A DNA stretch of 44,142 nt. Origin: Cudoniella acicularis (taxonomy: Eukaryota > Ascomycota > Leotiomycetes > Helotiales > Helotiaceae). Both the position numbers and the translations under genes were made by a program. Each line of letters opens with the position of its first letter. Position 1 is the stretch's first letter. The stretch lies in contig JAAMPI010000302.1 of NCBI GenBank assembly GCA_013054445.1, forward strand, positions 1-44,142. The letters run 5' to 3'. The notes beneath the pieces are model-generated. The model was not told the DNA's origin. It saw only the letters and a program-made list of their open reading frames with translations, and searched no databases. Of the stretch, positions 1 through 10,421 are shown in pieces.

Positions 1-617
1 CGGGGTAGTCGTTAGCGATAGCTTTGTAGATGTTTTTGAGGGAAGGAGGGGCTGGAGTTGGGGCCCGGACAGAGAAGCAGAGGCCGTGGGCTTGGTTGAC
101 GTTGTGGTAGGGATCTTGGCCTATGATGACTGCTTTGACTGTGTTCAGAGGTGTATGCCTCGACCTTTTTAGTGGATTATTGATATCAGCGATGATGTCG
201 AGGATGAACAGGGGAAGGGAAGGGGACAAACCAGGAATACACGTCGATTGCAGGCGGAAATATCTTCTTGCCTGCCTCGTGCTCTCTCTTTAGGAACCTC
301 TTGAGCTCCAGGAATTCTTTAGTCATAATCTCGTCCTTCAACTCCTTCAGCCATGATTCGTGCAGCGATTCAATCTCCAGCACCAACAGATCCTTCTGCT
401 CAGGTGTCAATTTCTTGACCCAAGCCTCCTTATCGAACTTGACAGTCGAAAAAGGAGAAGAAGTGAAGACTTCCGTCTTACTACCAGAAGCCGTAACCTT
501 AGTAGAAGATGAGACAGTCTTGGGCGGGCCGAAGAAAGAAGTAATCGAGCCATTGCCCTTTGGCTTCTTTGGGTCCGAGGAAGAAGGCAGCTCTGAAGCT
601 TTGCGTTTGAGGGACAT
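1..617 (-). CDS. UNG1: Uracil-DNA glycosylase, N-terminal part (runs off left edge)
   Basis: Removes uracil from DNA as the first step of base excision repair, acting in nucleus and mitochondria. Exon 1 is 617-232 and exon 2 is 164-1, continuing beyond the window. The 67-nt intron 165-231 has donor GTTTGT, an AAAAAG acceptor and a CTGAT branch site; joining the exons reads YSWSRHTPLN without a break. Exon 2 carries the family's water-activating motif GQDPYH with its catalytic Asp, followed by the uracil-pocket stretch AHGLCFSV. The HPSP motif lies outside the window. The N-terminus (about residues 1-60) is Lys/Ser-rich and holds [10 protein letters not shown], which resembles the PCNA-interacting PIP box at the start of nuclear UNG, so this start gives the nuclear-type N-terminus. 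The ATG at 617 heads MSLKRKASE. The neighbour MTM1 lies upstream on the same strand, 656 bp away. The identity is secure; only the C-terminal half is unseen. Confidence 0.95.
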
Positions 618-1273
618 GATGAAGTTTGGGCGATGGAAGAAGAGTAGGAGAGACAGTTTGAAGATTGTTGGTTTTAGGTCGTTGAGAGAACAATTGATGA
701 TGGTGGAAAGGGAGGTGGAATTAAATGGGCCGGTCAGGGGCTGGCTGACGGGAAAGGTTCGCGTCGAGGTCGCGTTAATTTGCAGGGGTACGCGAGGTCA
801 GGGGGTCCGAGCCATTTAAACTCTAGGCAGCACGTCAAGATGTCTTATTGCGATACGTTGAAAGGCAGCGATTGGAAAAGGACTTTTTTGATATTTCTCT
901 GCATTTGAGACATTTTTATCAGCAGTCCAGTAGCTTTTGCCACGCTTTAGGCATTTGCAGCAGCCTGCTTGCTACACATAACCTTGAACTATGAGTGCTG
1001 TCTTTTGTTCTCTATAGAAATTTTGAAGAAGGCAGAAGGGTAAGCAGCAATGACCCCTAATCCATCCTCAAATCTGTAACCCAATCAAGTCGATTAAACC
1101 AAGTTATTGAGATTTGGCAGGTGACTACTTCTTCTTCCTCAAGCTCTCATTTCTATCGTATTATACATATCGGGAATACGCCTGAATTGCTATGCAAAGA
1201 CAAAAGACCAATCCCTATGACTGGTACTACATCCCCAATAAACGCCAAATTCAACCAGGTGGAGTGATATCTG
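618..1273. other. Intergenic: UNG1 promoter and MTM1 3' flank
   Basis: No supported gene. The left part holds the UNG1 promoter with its CGCG-type boxes; the right part is AT-richer and should contain the MTM1 3' UTR. No repeat or RNA gene was recognised. Confidence 0.6.
759..795. promoter_or_regulatory. Cluster of three WCGCGW (MCB/MBF-like) boxes upstream of UNG1
   Basis: TCGCGT at 759-764 and 770-775 and ACGCGA at 790-795 lie about 140-180 bp upstream of the UNG1 ATG. In yeasts, WCGCGW elements bind MBF (Mbp1/Swi6) and drive G1/S expression of DNA replication and repair genes. Regulation of this gene by MBF is inferred from sequence and position only. Confidence 0.4.
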
Positions 1274-2721
1274 TTATACAGCGCCTCGTTTTCGTTCCGC
1301 TCTCTCGTTCACACTTCGAAATGTCCTTTTCCCAACCTCATAACAGCTAATCATAATCGCACAGGCTGGGGCAACCTTCAATGTCCTAGGTATCCATCCT
1401 CTCCAAAGACCGGAAAAGCCCTCTTCTTTGAAAATGTGCCAGAGAAATCTTGGCATTGATCTTTCCTCAGGAGCAAACCCTCTTTCAATACCGGACTTTT
1501 GGCTAAGGTCAACGAAAACTTGGCGTCTCGTCTTTCCCACATCGAAAGGTGTCGTTAGAATCGAGGCCACAGCTCCAGATGATGCACCAGCAACGAAACT
1601 GTCGGTAAAGGTTGCGGTATGATTTTCTCGGCTTTGAGATCTAGACCGTGCTCGAGTTCGAGAGTCTCCCGCCTCAAGAAGACGCCCTCGGCCCCGTTCC
1701 CGTGCTTCGGTTATAGCGCCTCTGATTCTCTCATAACCCCACCAGTATATTCCAGAAAATGGCACATCGCGCCAAAGAGTCAAGGTCAAGCCCCGCCAAA
1801 GAGAAGTATATCCATGGCTGGCCACCATCTCCCCAATTCCTTTCAAGGTTTCTGCAAAATGAGTCCCTCCAGTAGATCGGCTTGCCTGCATTCTTGTCCG
1901 AAACATCTCAATAGGGCTCACAATACTGGCAGCAGCTATTCTGGCAGCCGAACCCGCGATCAGAGGGGCGAAATTGTCTGAAGCAAGTCGGTTTACGGGA
2001 CTTTGTTTGTTGAATCGAAGCCAATCGTAACCTGTAAAGTATACGATGTTCCCCGGAACCGTCATAACTAATGTTGGCGAAAGTCCTCGCCATAGAGTTG
2101 TGAATCCCTCGTTTCTGGCGATCTTCCGCAGCCCATCGAATGTTGAATTAAAAGATCTTCGTTGTGTCTCTTCCACCGCACATTCCGCCGCCAAGCCAGA
2201 TGCCTGACTCAACTCTCCAATTTTTGGTCCAGCCATACAGTATTCCGCAGTATTATTAGCAAAGAAAACTTCTCGACAGCACGCGGTAACCCCTAGATTT
2301 GGTGGAAGAGTGTTGAATGGCTGTGGCGAGGAGGCAGCCAGTTTCGATATCGCTGTGAGTGGTGATGGGGTTGGCTGAGACTGCAGTCGAACTCGCACGA
2401 CATCAAGAGGAGTGACTATGACACAGAAATCAGTATTCACAAATAAACTAGGAGATTACAGCTCAAGGACTCACCTAAAAGTGAGGTCAACAAACTTCCT
2501 GATATGGCAGACATCATCTTCTGCCCAGCAGTTAGGTCAATCTCGACATCCTCATTGTCGCCCGTCATGGCTATGGTTGACGAAACTCCAGGAATGGGAT
2601 CATCTCCGTGTATGTTGTCCTGCGATTGATCCCAACTCCTCTCTCTGCCGCTCTGCAAATTATCGAAACTGGTGGCGAATTCTGGTTGCGACTGAGTAGG
2701 GCGATCCCAATGGCCAGACAT
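1274..2721 (-). CDS. MTM1: Mitochondrial carrier of the Mtm1 / SLC25A39-SLC25A40 type
   Basis: Inner-membrane carrier of the SLC25 family. Mtm1 and SLC25A39/40 are linked to mitochondrial glutathione import and to manganese and iron handling. Exon 1 is 2721-2475 and exon 2 is 2415-1274, with a 59-nt intron (2416-2474; donor GTGAGT, acceptor CATAG), giving about 462 aa. The intron splits the first carrier signature, which reads VTPLDVVRVR across the junction. The second and third signatures are SPIEMFRTRM and TTPFDVGKTRRQ; the last is characteristic of the Mtm1 branch. A long loop after signature 1 carries several cysteines (a CCREVF motif, then EYC and AEC), where SLC25A39 has its regulatory cysteine loop. 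The start is the ATG of MSGHWDRPT; the upstream in-frame codon is GTG. It diverges from the F-box gene across 475 bp. The family assignment is firm; the transported substrate is inferred. Confidence 0.9.
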
Positions 2722-3196
2722 AGATATGGTGAGCTGATTGCGCACAAAGAGACAACCCGCCAGGTCTGCGGTATCGTCGGGAGTACGAAAGACCCTTTGC
2801 TTCGAATGTATTGCTTCGTGTATTGAGAGTCAATGATGTCGCCAATCTTGCTAGAACTAGACTCTCCTTAGCCACTCCCTTCAGCGGACTAAAAATTTGA
2901 GTTAAAGGCCGAACTCCGACAGCCGATCGCGGCAGAACCTCTGGCAGAACGGTCGTAATAGGACTAGCCGAACTCTGGAATCCACTGCGCAGGGGGACCA
3001 AGGGCTCGGGCCGGGCCAGGCCATGCCGGCTTCGATAAGATCGGATAAGATTGCGCCAAACGGAGTCACACCGAGAACTTCTAAGACCTCCAACACTTCA
3101 CCTACCGGTACTTAGATATCCTTCTCATTCCCTCCTCCTAGATTGTACACTATTACGAATGTCACGGCCATAGTTCGAATTCCAAGATCTACCGTT
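2722..3196. promoter_or_regulatory. Divergent promoter region between MTM1 and the F-box gene
   Basis: These 475 bp separate two start codons pointing away from each other, so both promoters and 5' UTRs must lie here. No clear TATA box or named operator was identified. A CT-rich tract just before 3150 lies upstream of the F-box gene. Confidence 0.5.
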
Positions 3197-4838
3197 ATGG
3201 AAGAATCAAACCCAGAGTTAGAAGCATTCCGACGCCAGTGGCGCGAAGAAGTATCCGCAAGATCAGGAAGCTCCAAATCAACAGCCACAGATCCCTCCAA
3301 AGGGCCCCGCAAGCCGCCGCCACTTCCACGATCCTCAAATGTTAAAGCTCCACACGAGAGCGATGAAATTAATGACCACGTTGAACCGCAATCGTTTCCA
3401 AGTCTAGATGTACCTCGACATGATAGCGTTGACGGGGAGAGTTCCAAGTCTAGCAGAGAGCCGCAATCTGCTCTTGAGCACTATGAGAAAGCGGTAGAGA
3501 GGGAAAACCAAGGGAGTCTTGGAGATAGCCTCAATCTCTACCGGAAAGCCTTTCGTGTAAGTTTCGATACCTTCTAATGTGCACTCCTTAAAGATATCTC
3601 GGAAATCATGGCTTCGAGCAGACTGGTATTGAGTCCAAGATCTTAGGGCGATGTACGTATTCAAAGCTCAAAAAGGCTAACTCAATTACCAGATGGATCA
3701 TAAAGTTGATCAGAAATACAAAAGCAAACACTTTCCCCCATCTTCCTTCCCCTCGAAACCCACGAACCCCAATCCGTCGAATGCGGCTGTCACTGTACCA
3801 AATACTGCCCACCACTCCCTCCACGGGCCCCCACAATCTATACAACAACTCATCGCGGGATTTGTGGACCTCTTGATTGAGCCTACCCCTCCCGCAATCG
3901 AAGGAACTCGTGCCCCACCATGTCCGATAGCAGATCTACCAGGAGAAATCATGGTATCCATATTGAAAGACATAGCTATTCTGGATGTCGCGTCTTTCGT
4001 AAGACTTGCACAAGTATGTAAGCGCATGGCCTACTTGGTTCTTACGGAAGAGCAAATATGGAGACGGATTTGTGTAGGATCCGAGGTTGGCTTCGGAGCG
4101 ATGCACTACCAATGGCAGCGAGATGTGCTAGGTGGTCCACTATTAGACGATACCCCTGATTTTCAAGATGAGGAAGAGCAAGACGATGACTCCTTGGCTC
4201 TGGCAGCTCTTCTTAGTAAAGAGTCCATAACAGACGCACTTCTTGGCTCCTATTCCTCCTCTTGGCAACAAATGTTTCGGCTGCGACCCAGAATCCGCTT
4301 TAACGGCTGTTACATCAGCACCGTCAACTATATCAGGCCAGGCCAGGCGTCTGCATCTCTAGTGACATGGAATAGTCCCGTCCATATTGTCACTTATTAC
4401 AGATATCTACGATTTTTCCGAGACGGCACAGTCATCAGTCTCCTTTCAACAGACGAACCCGCCGATGTCGTCCATCATCTCACGAAAGACATCTTAGACA
4501 CTCATCGCGGAGGATCAGCTTTACATTTGCCTTCTGCAGTGATGCAGAACGCTCTTCGAGGTCGATGGCGACTCTCTAACACCAGTGACAATCCTGAAGC
4601 GAACGTCAAAGACGCTGAAGGAGACCTGTTTGTCGAAACGGAAGGCGTAAGCAAGAAGTACATGTATCAAATGAAACTTTCTTTGCGCCACGCTGGTAAG
4701 GGCGCACGGAACAACAAACTTATCTGGCAAGGTTTCTGGAGTTATAACATCCTCACGGATGACACGGCAGAATTTTCACTTCGAAACGATAAAGCCTATA
4801 TCTTCAGTCGAGTAAAGAGCTACGGGGATGGCTCTTGA
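3197..4838 (+). CDS. F-box protein, HRT3/Pof7 (FBXO9) type
   Basis: Predicted substrate-recognition subunit of an SCF (Skp1-cullin-F-box) ubiquitin ligase. Exon 1 is 3197-3556 and exon 2 is 3693-4838, with a 136-nt intron (donor GTAAGT, acceptor ACCAG, branch GCTAAC, phase 0), giving 501 aa. The segment at about residues 92-130, ALEHYEKAVERENQGSLGDS followed by LNLYRKAFR, is a TPR/MIT-like helical hairpin typical of the FBXO9/Hrt3 family, and the intron falls exactly after it. An F-box follows at about 198-245 (PIADLPGEIMVSIL ... VCKRMAYLVL ... EQIWRRIC). The C-terminal half has the family's conserved FRLRPRIRFNGCYIS and YYRYLRFFRDGT segments. An acidic stretch (DEEEQDDD) lies between them. 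The ATG at 3197 is chosen because the frame upstream has no other ATG. Confident as family; its substrates cannot be inferred. Confidence 0.9.
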
Positions 4839-6275
4839 TACTCCATGTCATGATAGCCCCCAGTCAGAATTTTAAAGCAGATCGTGTTTGTTGCTCGCGG
4901 TTCTTTTACCGAACTTTTTCTTGTTATTTGCATCTCGAATTTCCTAGCTACAACCGAGTGTTGGTGATTACATGTTCATATTGATATTCCATTGCCTTAA
5001 ACGCATCTGAAGGAGATCCACGTGGATTGCCCTACTAAGGTTCGAATACTAGGATCGTGGCTTCAGTGTTGATTTAAAGCTTCAGAACTCTCTTGTACCG
5101 CTATAAATTATAGTTGCTTTTCGAGAAATTACCCGAACCCAATCTCTTGTTTCTTGTCGAGGAGGTCTGGAACCCTGCTTTCCTCGTCCTCGTCTTCACC
5201 GTCCAAATTAACCTTCCCCCCAGCCGCTGCCAGTGCTGCTACCCCCGATCGCCCCCACCCCCTTTTTTTTATTTCTGCTCAGCGCGCCTACACCATGTTT
5301 TGGTTGCGCTCGTGTTTATAAAATATTTCCTAATAATTGTTGGGTGGGGTGATCACTTCCGTTAAGTTTAACTACGGTCAAAATAGCATCATTTTGCAAC
5401 CATTAGTGCCCCTTGGTTGGATACTGCAGCGACAAGGTGGAAAAGAGGGGTGGAATAGACTCTCGCTGCAAAACCGACTTTATCCGGAAGTTTTCATTAG
5501 CGGGTGTGGCCCTTGCTAACAGTCCAATTAAAAGTCGTTGCTATGTGTAACACCTCTTAGCCTTATAGTGCAAGTAGTATCCTATCGCGGTCGCTCCTTT
5601 AGATTGAATGGAACCCTCGTCTTATATTTAGTATAAAATATGAGGCTGCGAAGGTGTCTTCGGTGCTCCTGAAATTTGAGTACCTATACTCCACCAATGG
5701 CACCAGTTGAGCTAGGCAGGGTATATCCAATACATCATTCATAATGCTCCACAGACATGAGGAGAAGGTTTCAGCAAGACGAGCTCCAAGAACGCTATCC
5801 TCCGGCCGATTTTTAACCAAACACGTCCAACTTGCTCTTATAAAGGGCCATCCAGAAACCAACATAGCGACAGCCCTCACTCATCACATCGAGATCTTTC
5901 CAGGCGAGACTTTCTGGCATCACTCACCACAATTGTGCACCTTTGCCGTAATGTCAACGAACACAACCATCTAAATTGGTTTCTGGAATAACTGGTCGAA
6001 GGTAGCAACACTTAGCTTCACACTTACACTTACCACTCGCGACGGTGCCATTCTTATTGAAGCTCTTACTATATTTCTTCGGGTTTGTTCTCTATGTCAT
6101 GAGTTAGGGTCTTGGCCAGCGACCTCTTACCACCAAACATTATTTTACTAGAGGAGTTGTAGAACTTTTCTCTCATGTTATCGAAGTTCTCGCAGCTAAT
6201 CCCGCGCGTTTCTAGCTTGTAGGCAGCCAATCCTAGGGCATTATATGCTTCGTAACACATCAATTCCGAACGACT
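4839..6275. other. Intergenic region without a supported gene
   Basis: Open frames here are short, on both strands, and lack recognisable domains or splice structure. A C- and T-rich stretch lies at about 5210-5275. The region around 5600-6310 has open stretches on the minus strand (for example 6311-6069) that could be decayed coding sequence, but no family was recognised. Confidence 0.4.
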
Positions 6276-7125
6276 ATGCAGGCGCGAGATGGGTTGCACC
6301 ATCAACAGCAAGCAATATTGAGGAACACCATTTCCGATTTTGGCGCCATCTGGGCATTTGTAATGACAGGCTGGTCCTGGCGGTCGAGGTCCCTGAAGAG
6401 CCCTCGAAGGACACTTATCCTTACACTAGTTACGGCACTTCATCTTATCGCCTTCGCCGTCTTGAGTCTTGAGTCTTCTTTCTTCTCATATTATCTCGGC
6501 CAGAAATGAGGTACTCCTGGCTCGCAGCCCCTAGTGCGGCATTTGGGGACCCTCAACGAATGAATCAAATCCTCAAGTACAACTAGCCGAGCAAACCGCA
6601 AATGACGGTTTCCTGCGGGTGATGGTTCAACAGAGCAGCGACTATGTCCAAAACTGCCTCCTAGAGCCGCAATGCCTGCCAGAATGTGATCAGTTCAAAA
6701 GCATAAGACTAGGTTGGGTATCGAAGAATGTCCTGTGTCCCTTTGTGGGATTGTGTCTCGGCCCAGCAAATAGTTCTTTTTACATGGAGACGGACTTGGT
6801 CGATTCCCGCCAAGATCTCGGCATCAATGGAAGGGATTCGGATCGGTTTCAGTTTCGGAGAAATGCTACATGCATCCCCATTACTACCGATGGTTACACT
6901 GAGTTTGGGACTAGCTCAGCTGAGAATAAAATTGGTAACATTGTAGGTGGAGCTTCAAGTATTAATTATACAGTAGCCTTCTATGGACCGCTATCAGCTG
7001 ATTACCAGAACACCTTTGGGATCAGTGACACCAATCTCACTAATGCCACCTATGTATACACAAATTTTCGAGACTCGGCTTCAGCTTTCTGGATTCTTGG
7101 AAAATCCCCATGCGATATTGGGTAA
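6276..7125 (+). pseudogene. Broken gene for an uncharacterised fungal membrane protein family
   Basis: Resembles a family of fungal integral-membrane proteins of unknown function that I know only by pattern: a short cytosolic start, one hydrophobic helix, then a Cys-rich extracellular part. The ATG at 6276 leads to MTGWSWRSRSLKSPRRTLIL and a transmembrane helix (LVTALHLIAFAVLSL). At about 6500 the frame shifts by one base. The new frame reads EVLLARSP, meets an in-frame TAG at 6532-6534, then continues through CGIWGPSTNESNPQ, SSDYVQNCLLEPQ, CPFVGLCLGPANSS, LGINGRDSDRFQFRRNATC and ITTDGYTEFG to 7125. A GTAAGC at the end (7121) could be a surviving donor, so a further exon may have existed. One frameshift plus one stop argue for a pseudogene unless the assembly is wrong. 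The family call is by recognition and is moderate. Confidence 0.6.
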
Positions 7126-7407
7126 GCTCTATCTAATGTAGTATTATGCATTGGGCCAGAAATTTCTGATTAAGCTTGTAAGAAGGGCGGAAATTTCGCA
7201 TTCTGCGTGTGATGTGCTATGAGGGCATGGCCTGGGAAAATTCTACAGTGACATTTAATACATATCCAGAGCCGCGACCCTGCCCGAAACAGAGAAATGC
7301 CAAAGAAAAGCACTTGCAGTGATGTCGAGCTACGGGAATTCCATGTCCTTCTCCCTCCAATAAACGCTAATATCCTCATCCCAAATCTATTGATACATTT
7401 ATGTCAG

Positions 7408-7820
7408 TCACCAAAAGGATTTCAGCATTTGAAAACGGCCGCGTACCTGGCCCAAGCCGTCCTTCAGACTTTTGAACTTGAATCTATCCACGTTCGCATC
7501 TCGCGATTGCCGAGCAGCTGGTCGACCGTGCCATGCGATCCACTTTCGTAGGACAATTTTGAACCAGATTGTGTCCGATTCGGCATGCGTGATGAGGCGA
7601 TTGGGGTTCAAGTCTGGCAGGTCGGCACAGAACTTGAGGTAGCTATGCTGAAGGGCAAGCTTAGTGAAGTCCGCTTTGGCGTACTTTGGATGTTAACGCT
7701 TCATAAGCCCACCTGGTCGAGTCGGCGGAGCACGCTACCACACACCGCATTTAGATAACCGTACTGCTGCAGGCCGTTGAAGCTTTGTGACATGTTGAAG
7801 AACTTGGTGGGCGTGGTCAT
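7408..7820 (-). CDS. Small hypothetical protein split by a 29-nt insert
   Basis: No family recognised. The ATG at 7820 opens MTTPTKFFNMSQSFNGLQQY and runs 36 codons to RRLDQ at 7713. A 29-nt segment (7712-7684) then begins GTGGGC, contains GTTAAC and ends CCAAAG. After it the frame resumes with YAKADFTKLALQHSYLKFC and stays open to a stop at 7408, including SDTIWFKIVLRKWIAWHG. Total about 127 residues, with Lys/Arg-rich sequence toward the C-terminus. The 29-nt segment has intron-like ends and a plausible branch site but is shorter than introns normally spliced in fungi, so it may be a shrunken intron, an insertion that inactivated the gene, or a coincidence. The codons are GC-rich at third positions, favouring real coding descent. 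It sits in a gene-poor, transposon-littered stretch. Confidence 0.4.
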
Positions 7821-7971
7821 GGTCGTGGTTGCAGTCGTGTGGTTGTGTAGGAAGGAGTAGAGAATTCAAAGGTTGAAAATTTTTGAGATCTAGATATAAA
7901 ATTTCCGTTGCTGAGTGAATCGGCTCCCTCGGTTCCTTAACGATTCAAAGCATCCTATTGGTTGACGCCGG

Positions 7972-8094
7972 CGTGCTCGAAAAGAGCGGCGAATTCACTT
8001 TCACAAATTCACGGTCGGAATCAGCGGCACGCCTGCCTGCTCGAAAAGGACGGCGAATTCACTTTCAGATTCACAGTCGAAAGCAGCAGTACGC
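7972..8094. repeat. Tandem duplication of a 60-64-bp unit
   Basis: Two adjacent imperfect copies, each containing GCTCGAAAAG, then GGCGAATTCACTTTCA and an AGCRGYACGC end (7972-8032 and 8036-8094). They differ by several substitutions and small indels. No gene is associated. Confidence 0.75.
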
Positions 8095-8308
8095 CCGCCG
8101 CTTGCTTCGGCGGAGCAGCGATAGCATCCAGACATGGGAATAGGTAATACGGTCCTACCCGTGGCCCAACTGAATGGTTATTAAACCCAGGAGGATTAGC
8201 ACGGGTAGATATTCAGGTATTGTGAATCAATTTTCTCTCTTATGTTTCCCATACAGTTAGTAAGCTTGCCACTCTTTCTCTGGCGCTAATCACCCTCGGC
8301 TCAGTCGA

Positions 8309-8352
8309 CTCACCTGGGCACCCTGAGCAACTCACCTGAGCGCCTTGAGCAA
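8309..8352. repeat. Tandem duplication of a 22-bp unit
   Basis: Two adjacent 22-bp copies beginning CTCACCTG and ending TTGAGCAA or CTGAGCAA, with three mismatches between them. Confidence 0.8.
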
Positions 8353-9344
8353 GATCTATCAAATCATCACGTGTTTTGACTTCTCAATTTTTAGCCAATC
8401 ACACTTGATCTGACCTCCGTTCTCTCATCATTTTCGTCAAGTTTTGCCCAAAAATTTGCAAAAAACTAAGAACCCGATCGCGAATTGCACATTCAAAATA
8501 GCAAAAGAAATCCTGAAGAACCCAGAAACTCGGCTTTCGCTCAGTTTACTGTGGCAGAACATATCTCTTCAAAGCCGTGCATCTATGTTATTTCATAGAG
8601 TAGTTCGTAGTATCTACATTGGCAATCACTCTATTTGATCTGCTTTCCTCGAACCTTGACTAGCAAGCTTACGACTGGAGATTTCTCTGCTCAAAATCCC
8701 CTTACTTGAAACTATTAGGCTTGAATTAAAAGCGAGGTGAATTGTGAAGTCGGGATTACTTTACTTCGGCAATTTAGACGAATGGGTACGGCGAAGAGTG
8801 AAGAAACCAAGCTTGTTGCAAGAAAAAACTTTAGTATTGTTCTAGATAGTTGATTATGTTTGAGTCTTCTCGTTTATCAGCTGGTCGGACAAATATGGCA
8901 TGTTCTTAAGAAACGCCTTTGAAGTGTTGTCGAGTCCTGTCATAGGTATGATATGTCACGTGCTATTTTTTAGAGTTGCTGAATGTTGGTGTTTCAGGCC
9001 CTGAATTACGTGTAACATAGGACTAACTGATTTGGATCGACGCCCTCTATATCAACCAAGTGAGTGAGGATGAAAAGAAGTACCAGGTTTCTCTGATGGA
9101 TCAAATTTATCGAAACGCTAATGGCGTCCTTCTCTGGTTGGGTCCATTGGACCACAAAGACGAGGATGCATTCAAATTCTTCAAAATTCTCGAATCTGGG
9201 CAGGTTGCCACGACTGCAATTCATCAGATACAGCCATTGGAGTTGAAAGTCACTGCTTAAAGCTTTACTGGACCCGAGCCTGTATTGTTCAGAAACTTCT
9301 GCTTGCCAAATATGTGACCATTATTTGTGGTACAGAAAGTGTAC

Positions 9345-9602
9345 TGTCACGATCCGCGTGATACACTGTCATGTGACAGGTCTTAAGGATCTATCCTAGA
9401 TCCACAAGATCCAAGGGATCCCGTGATCCATTGTATCCACTAAACTATATAGCTATATAGTTTTCCTTTCTTTGAGCGGTATGCTCAATTTCATACATCT
9501 TAGCATGATAACATTCTACCCTGATCTGCTTGACACTTCAATCGACGACTAAACCCAACGCATCACGTGATATCGCATACCACGTGACCTCAGAACGTTA
9601 CA
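9345..9602 (+). mobile_element. Solo LTR inside the HET pseudogene (copy 1)
   Basis: A 258-bp element beginning TGTCACGATCC and ending CAGAACGTTACA, so bounded by TG..CA as in retrotransposon LTRs. It is flanked by the 5-bp repeats TGTAC (9340-9344) and TGCAC (9603-9607), a target-site duplication with one transition. It contains a perfect 20-bp palindrome at 9443-9462 (ACTATATAGCTATATAGT core) and two CACGTG sites near its 3' end. The HET reading frame resumes exactly if the element and one duplicate are discounted. No internal retrotransposon domain is present, so it is a solo LTR. Confidence 0.75.
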
Positions 9603-10421
9603 TGCACCATGGTGCATATTCTCAAATCTCCTGTAAAAGGTGAGCAACATGGTTGAATACAACGAGCTCAAAAAACTTGGATTTGCTTACCGAATATCCT
9701 TGCTACGCTCCAGGGCCGAAATCAACGGCATGCGTTCCTTTCCAAGATCCGGCATCGTACCCATAGAGGACTCCTTGACATGTTCCGCGAAGCAAGGTGT
9801 TTTAACGTACAAAACCAGATATTCTCACTTGGTGGTCTAGCTGAGGAATTACCTACTTATAAGGACCATATTGCGGATTATTCTCAGGATCTCGGAAGTT
9901 TATTCTTTGCCATTTTACAACTTCGCAAGGCAAAAGACCCTGCCCATCTTGCGTATCTTCTCCAGGAGGCTCTCGGTATCACGTCTTTCGACATAGAAAT
10001 CGGTATGGAGATCGGGAACGGCATTGAAACTTCTCAGATGTCACCACTGCAACTTTTAGCTTCAGAATACAACTTAGCCTTAAGATTGGGCTTGCCCCTC
10101 AGCAAACAGGGTGCGAAAACTGTAGATGCGCTTCAAGGAAAACGGACACCAAAGTGATTCGGTAAAAGCAAGCCAAAGCGTGTTGGCGACTGTAAAAGAA
10201 CCACAGGTCGTCGTGCATCATTTAAGATATCTCCCAAAGCGTGTGATATGAAGTCTCGTCCTTCTAGGCACCCCCACTACTTGATGTACCTTGTCGAAGA
10301 GACCGACTTGGGACTTAGGTTCCGCTTTACAGAGGTCTGTCTACAGCTCGTGGATTTCTTTCTGCTAGTCAGAAAAGTAGATGAAGATGGGTGGGAAGAT
10401 ATAGATTACACTGGAGCTGAA

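Larger units (their letters stand above)
7821..8997. other. Intergenic region upstream of the HET relic
   Basis: Besides the two small tandem duplications (7972-8094 and 8309-8352) I see no supported gene. A CACGTG and a nearby CCAAT occur at about 8370-8400. The N-terminal part of the HET protein, expected upstream of 8998, could not be recognised. Confidence 0.4.

Noticed and set aside
268..819. Long plus-strand open frame opposite UNG1
   Set aside because: It is antisense to UNG1 exon 1, whose minus-strand reading matches a known family with splice sites.
5035..5060. tRNA-like GGTTCGAATAC
   Set aside because: The T-stem does not pair and no other tRNA arms are present.
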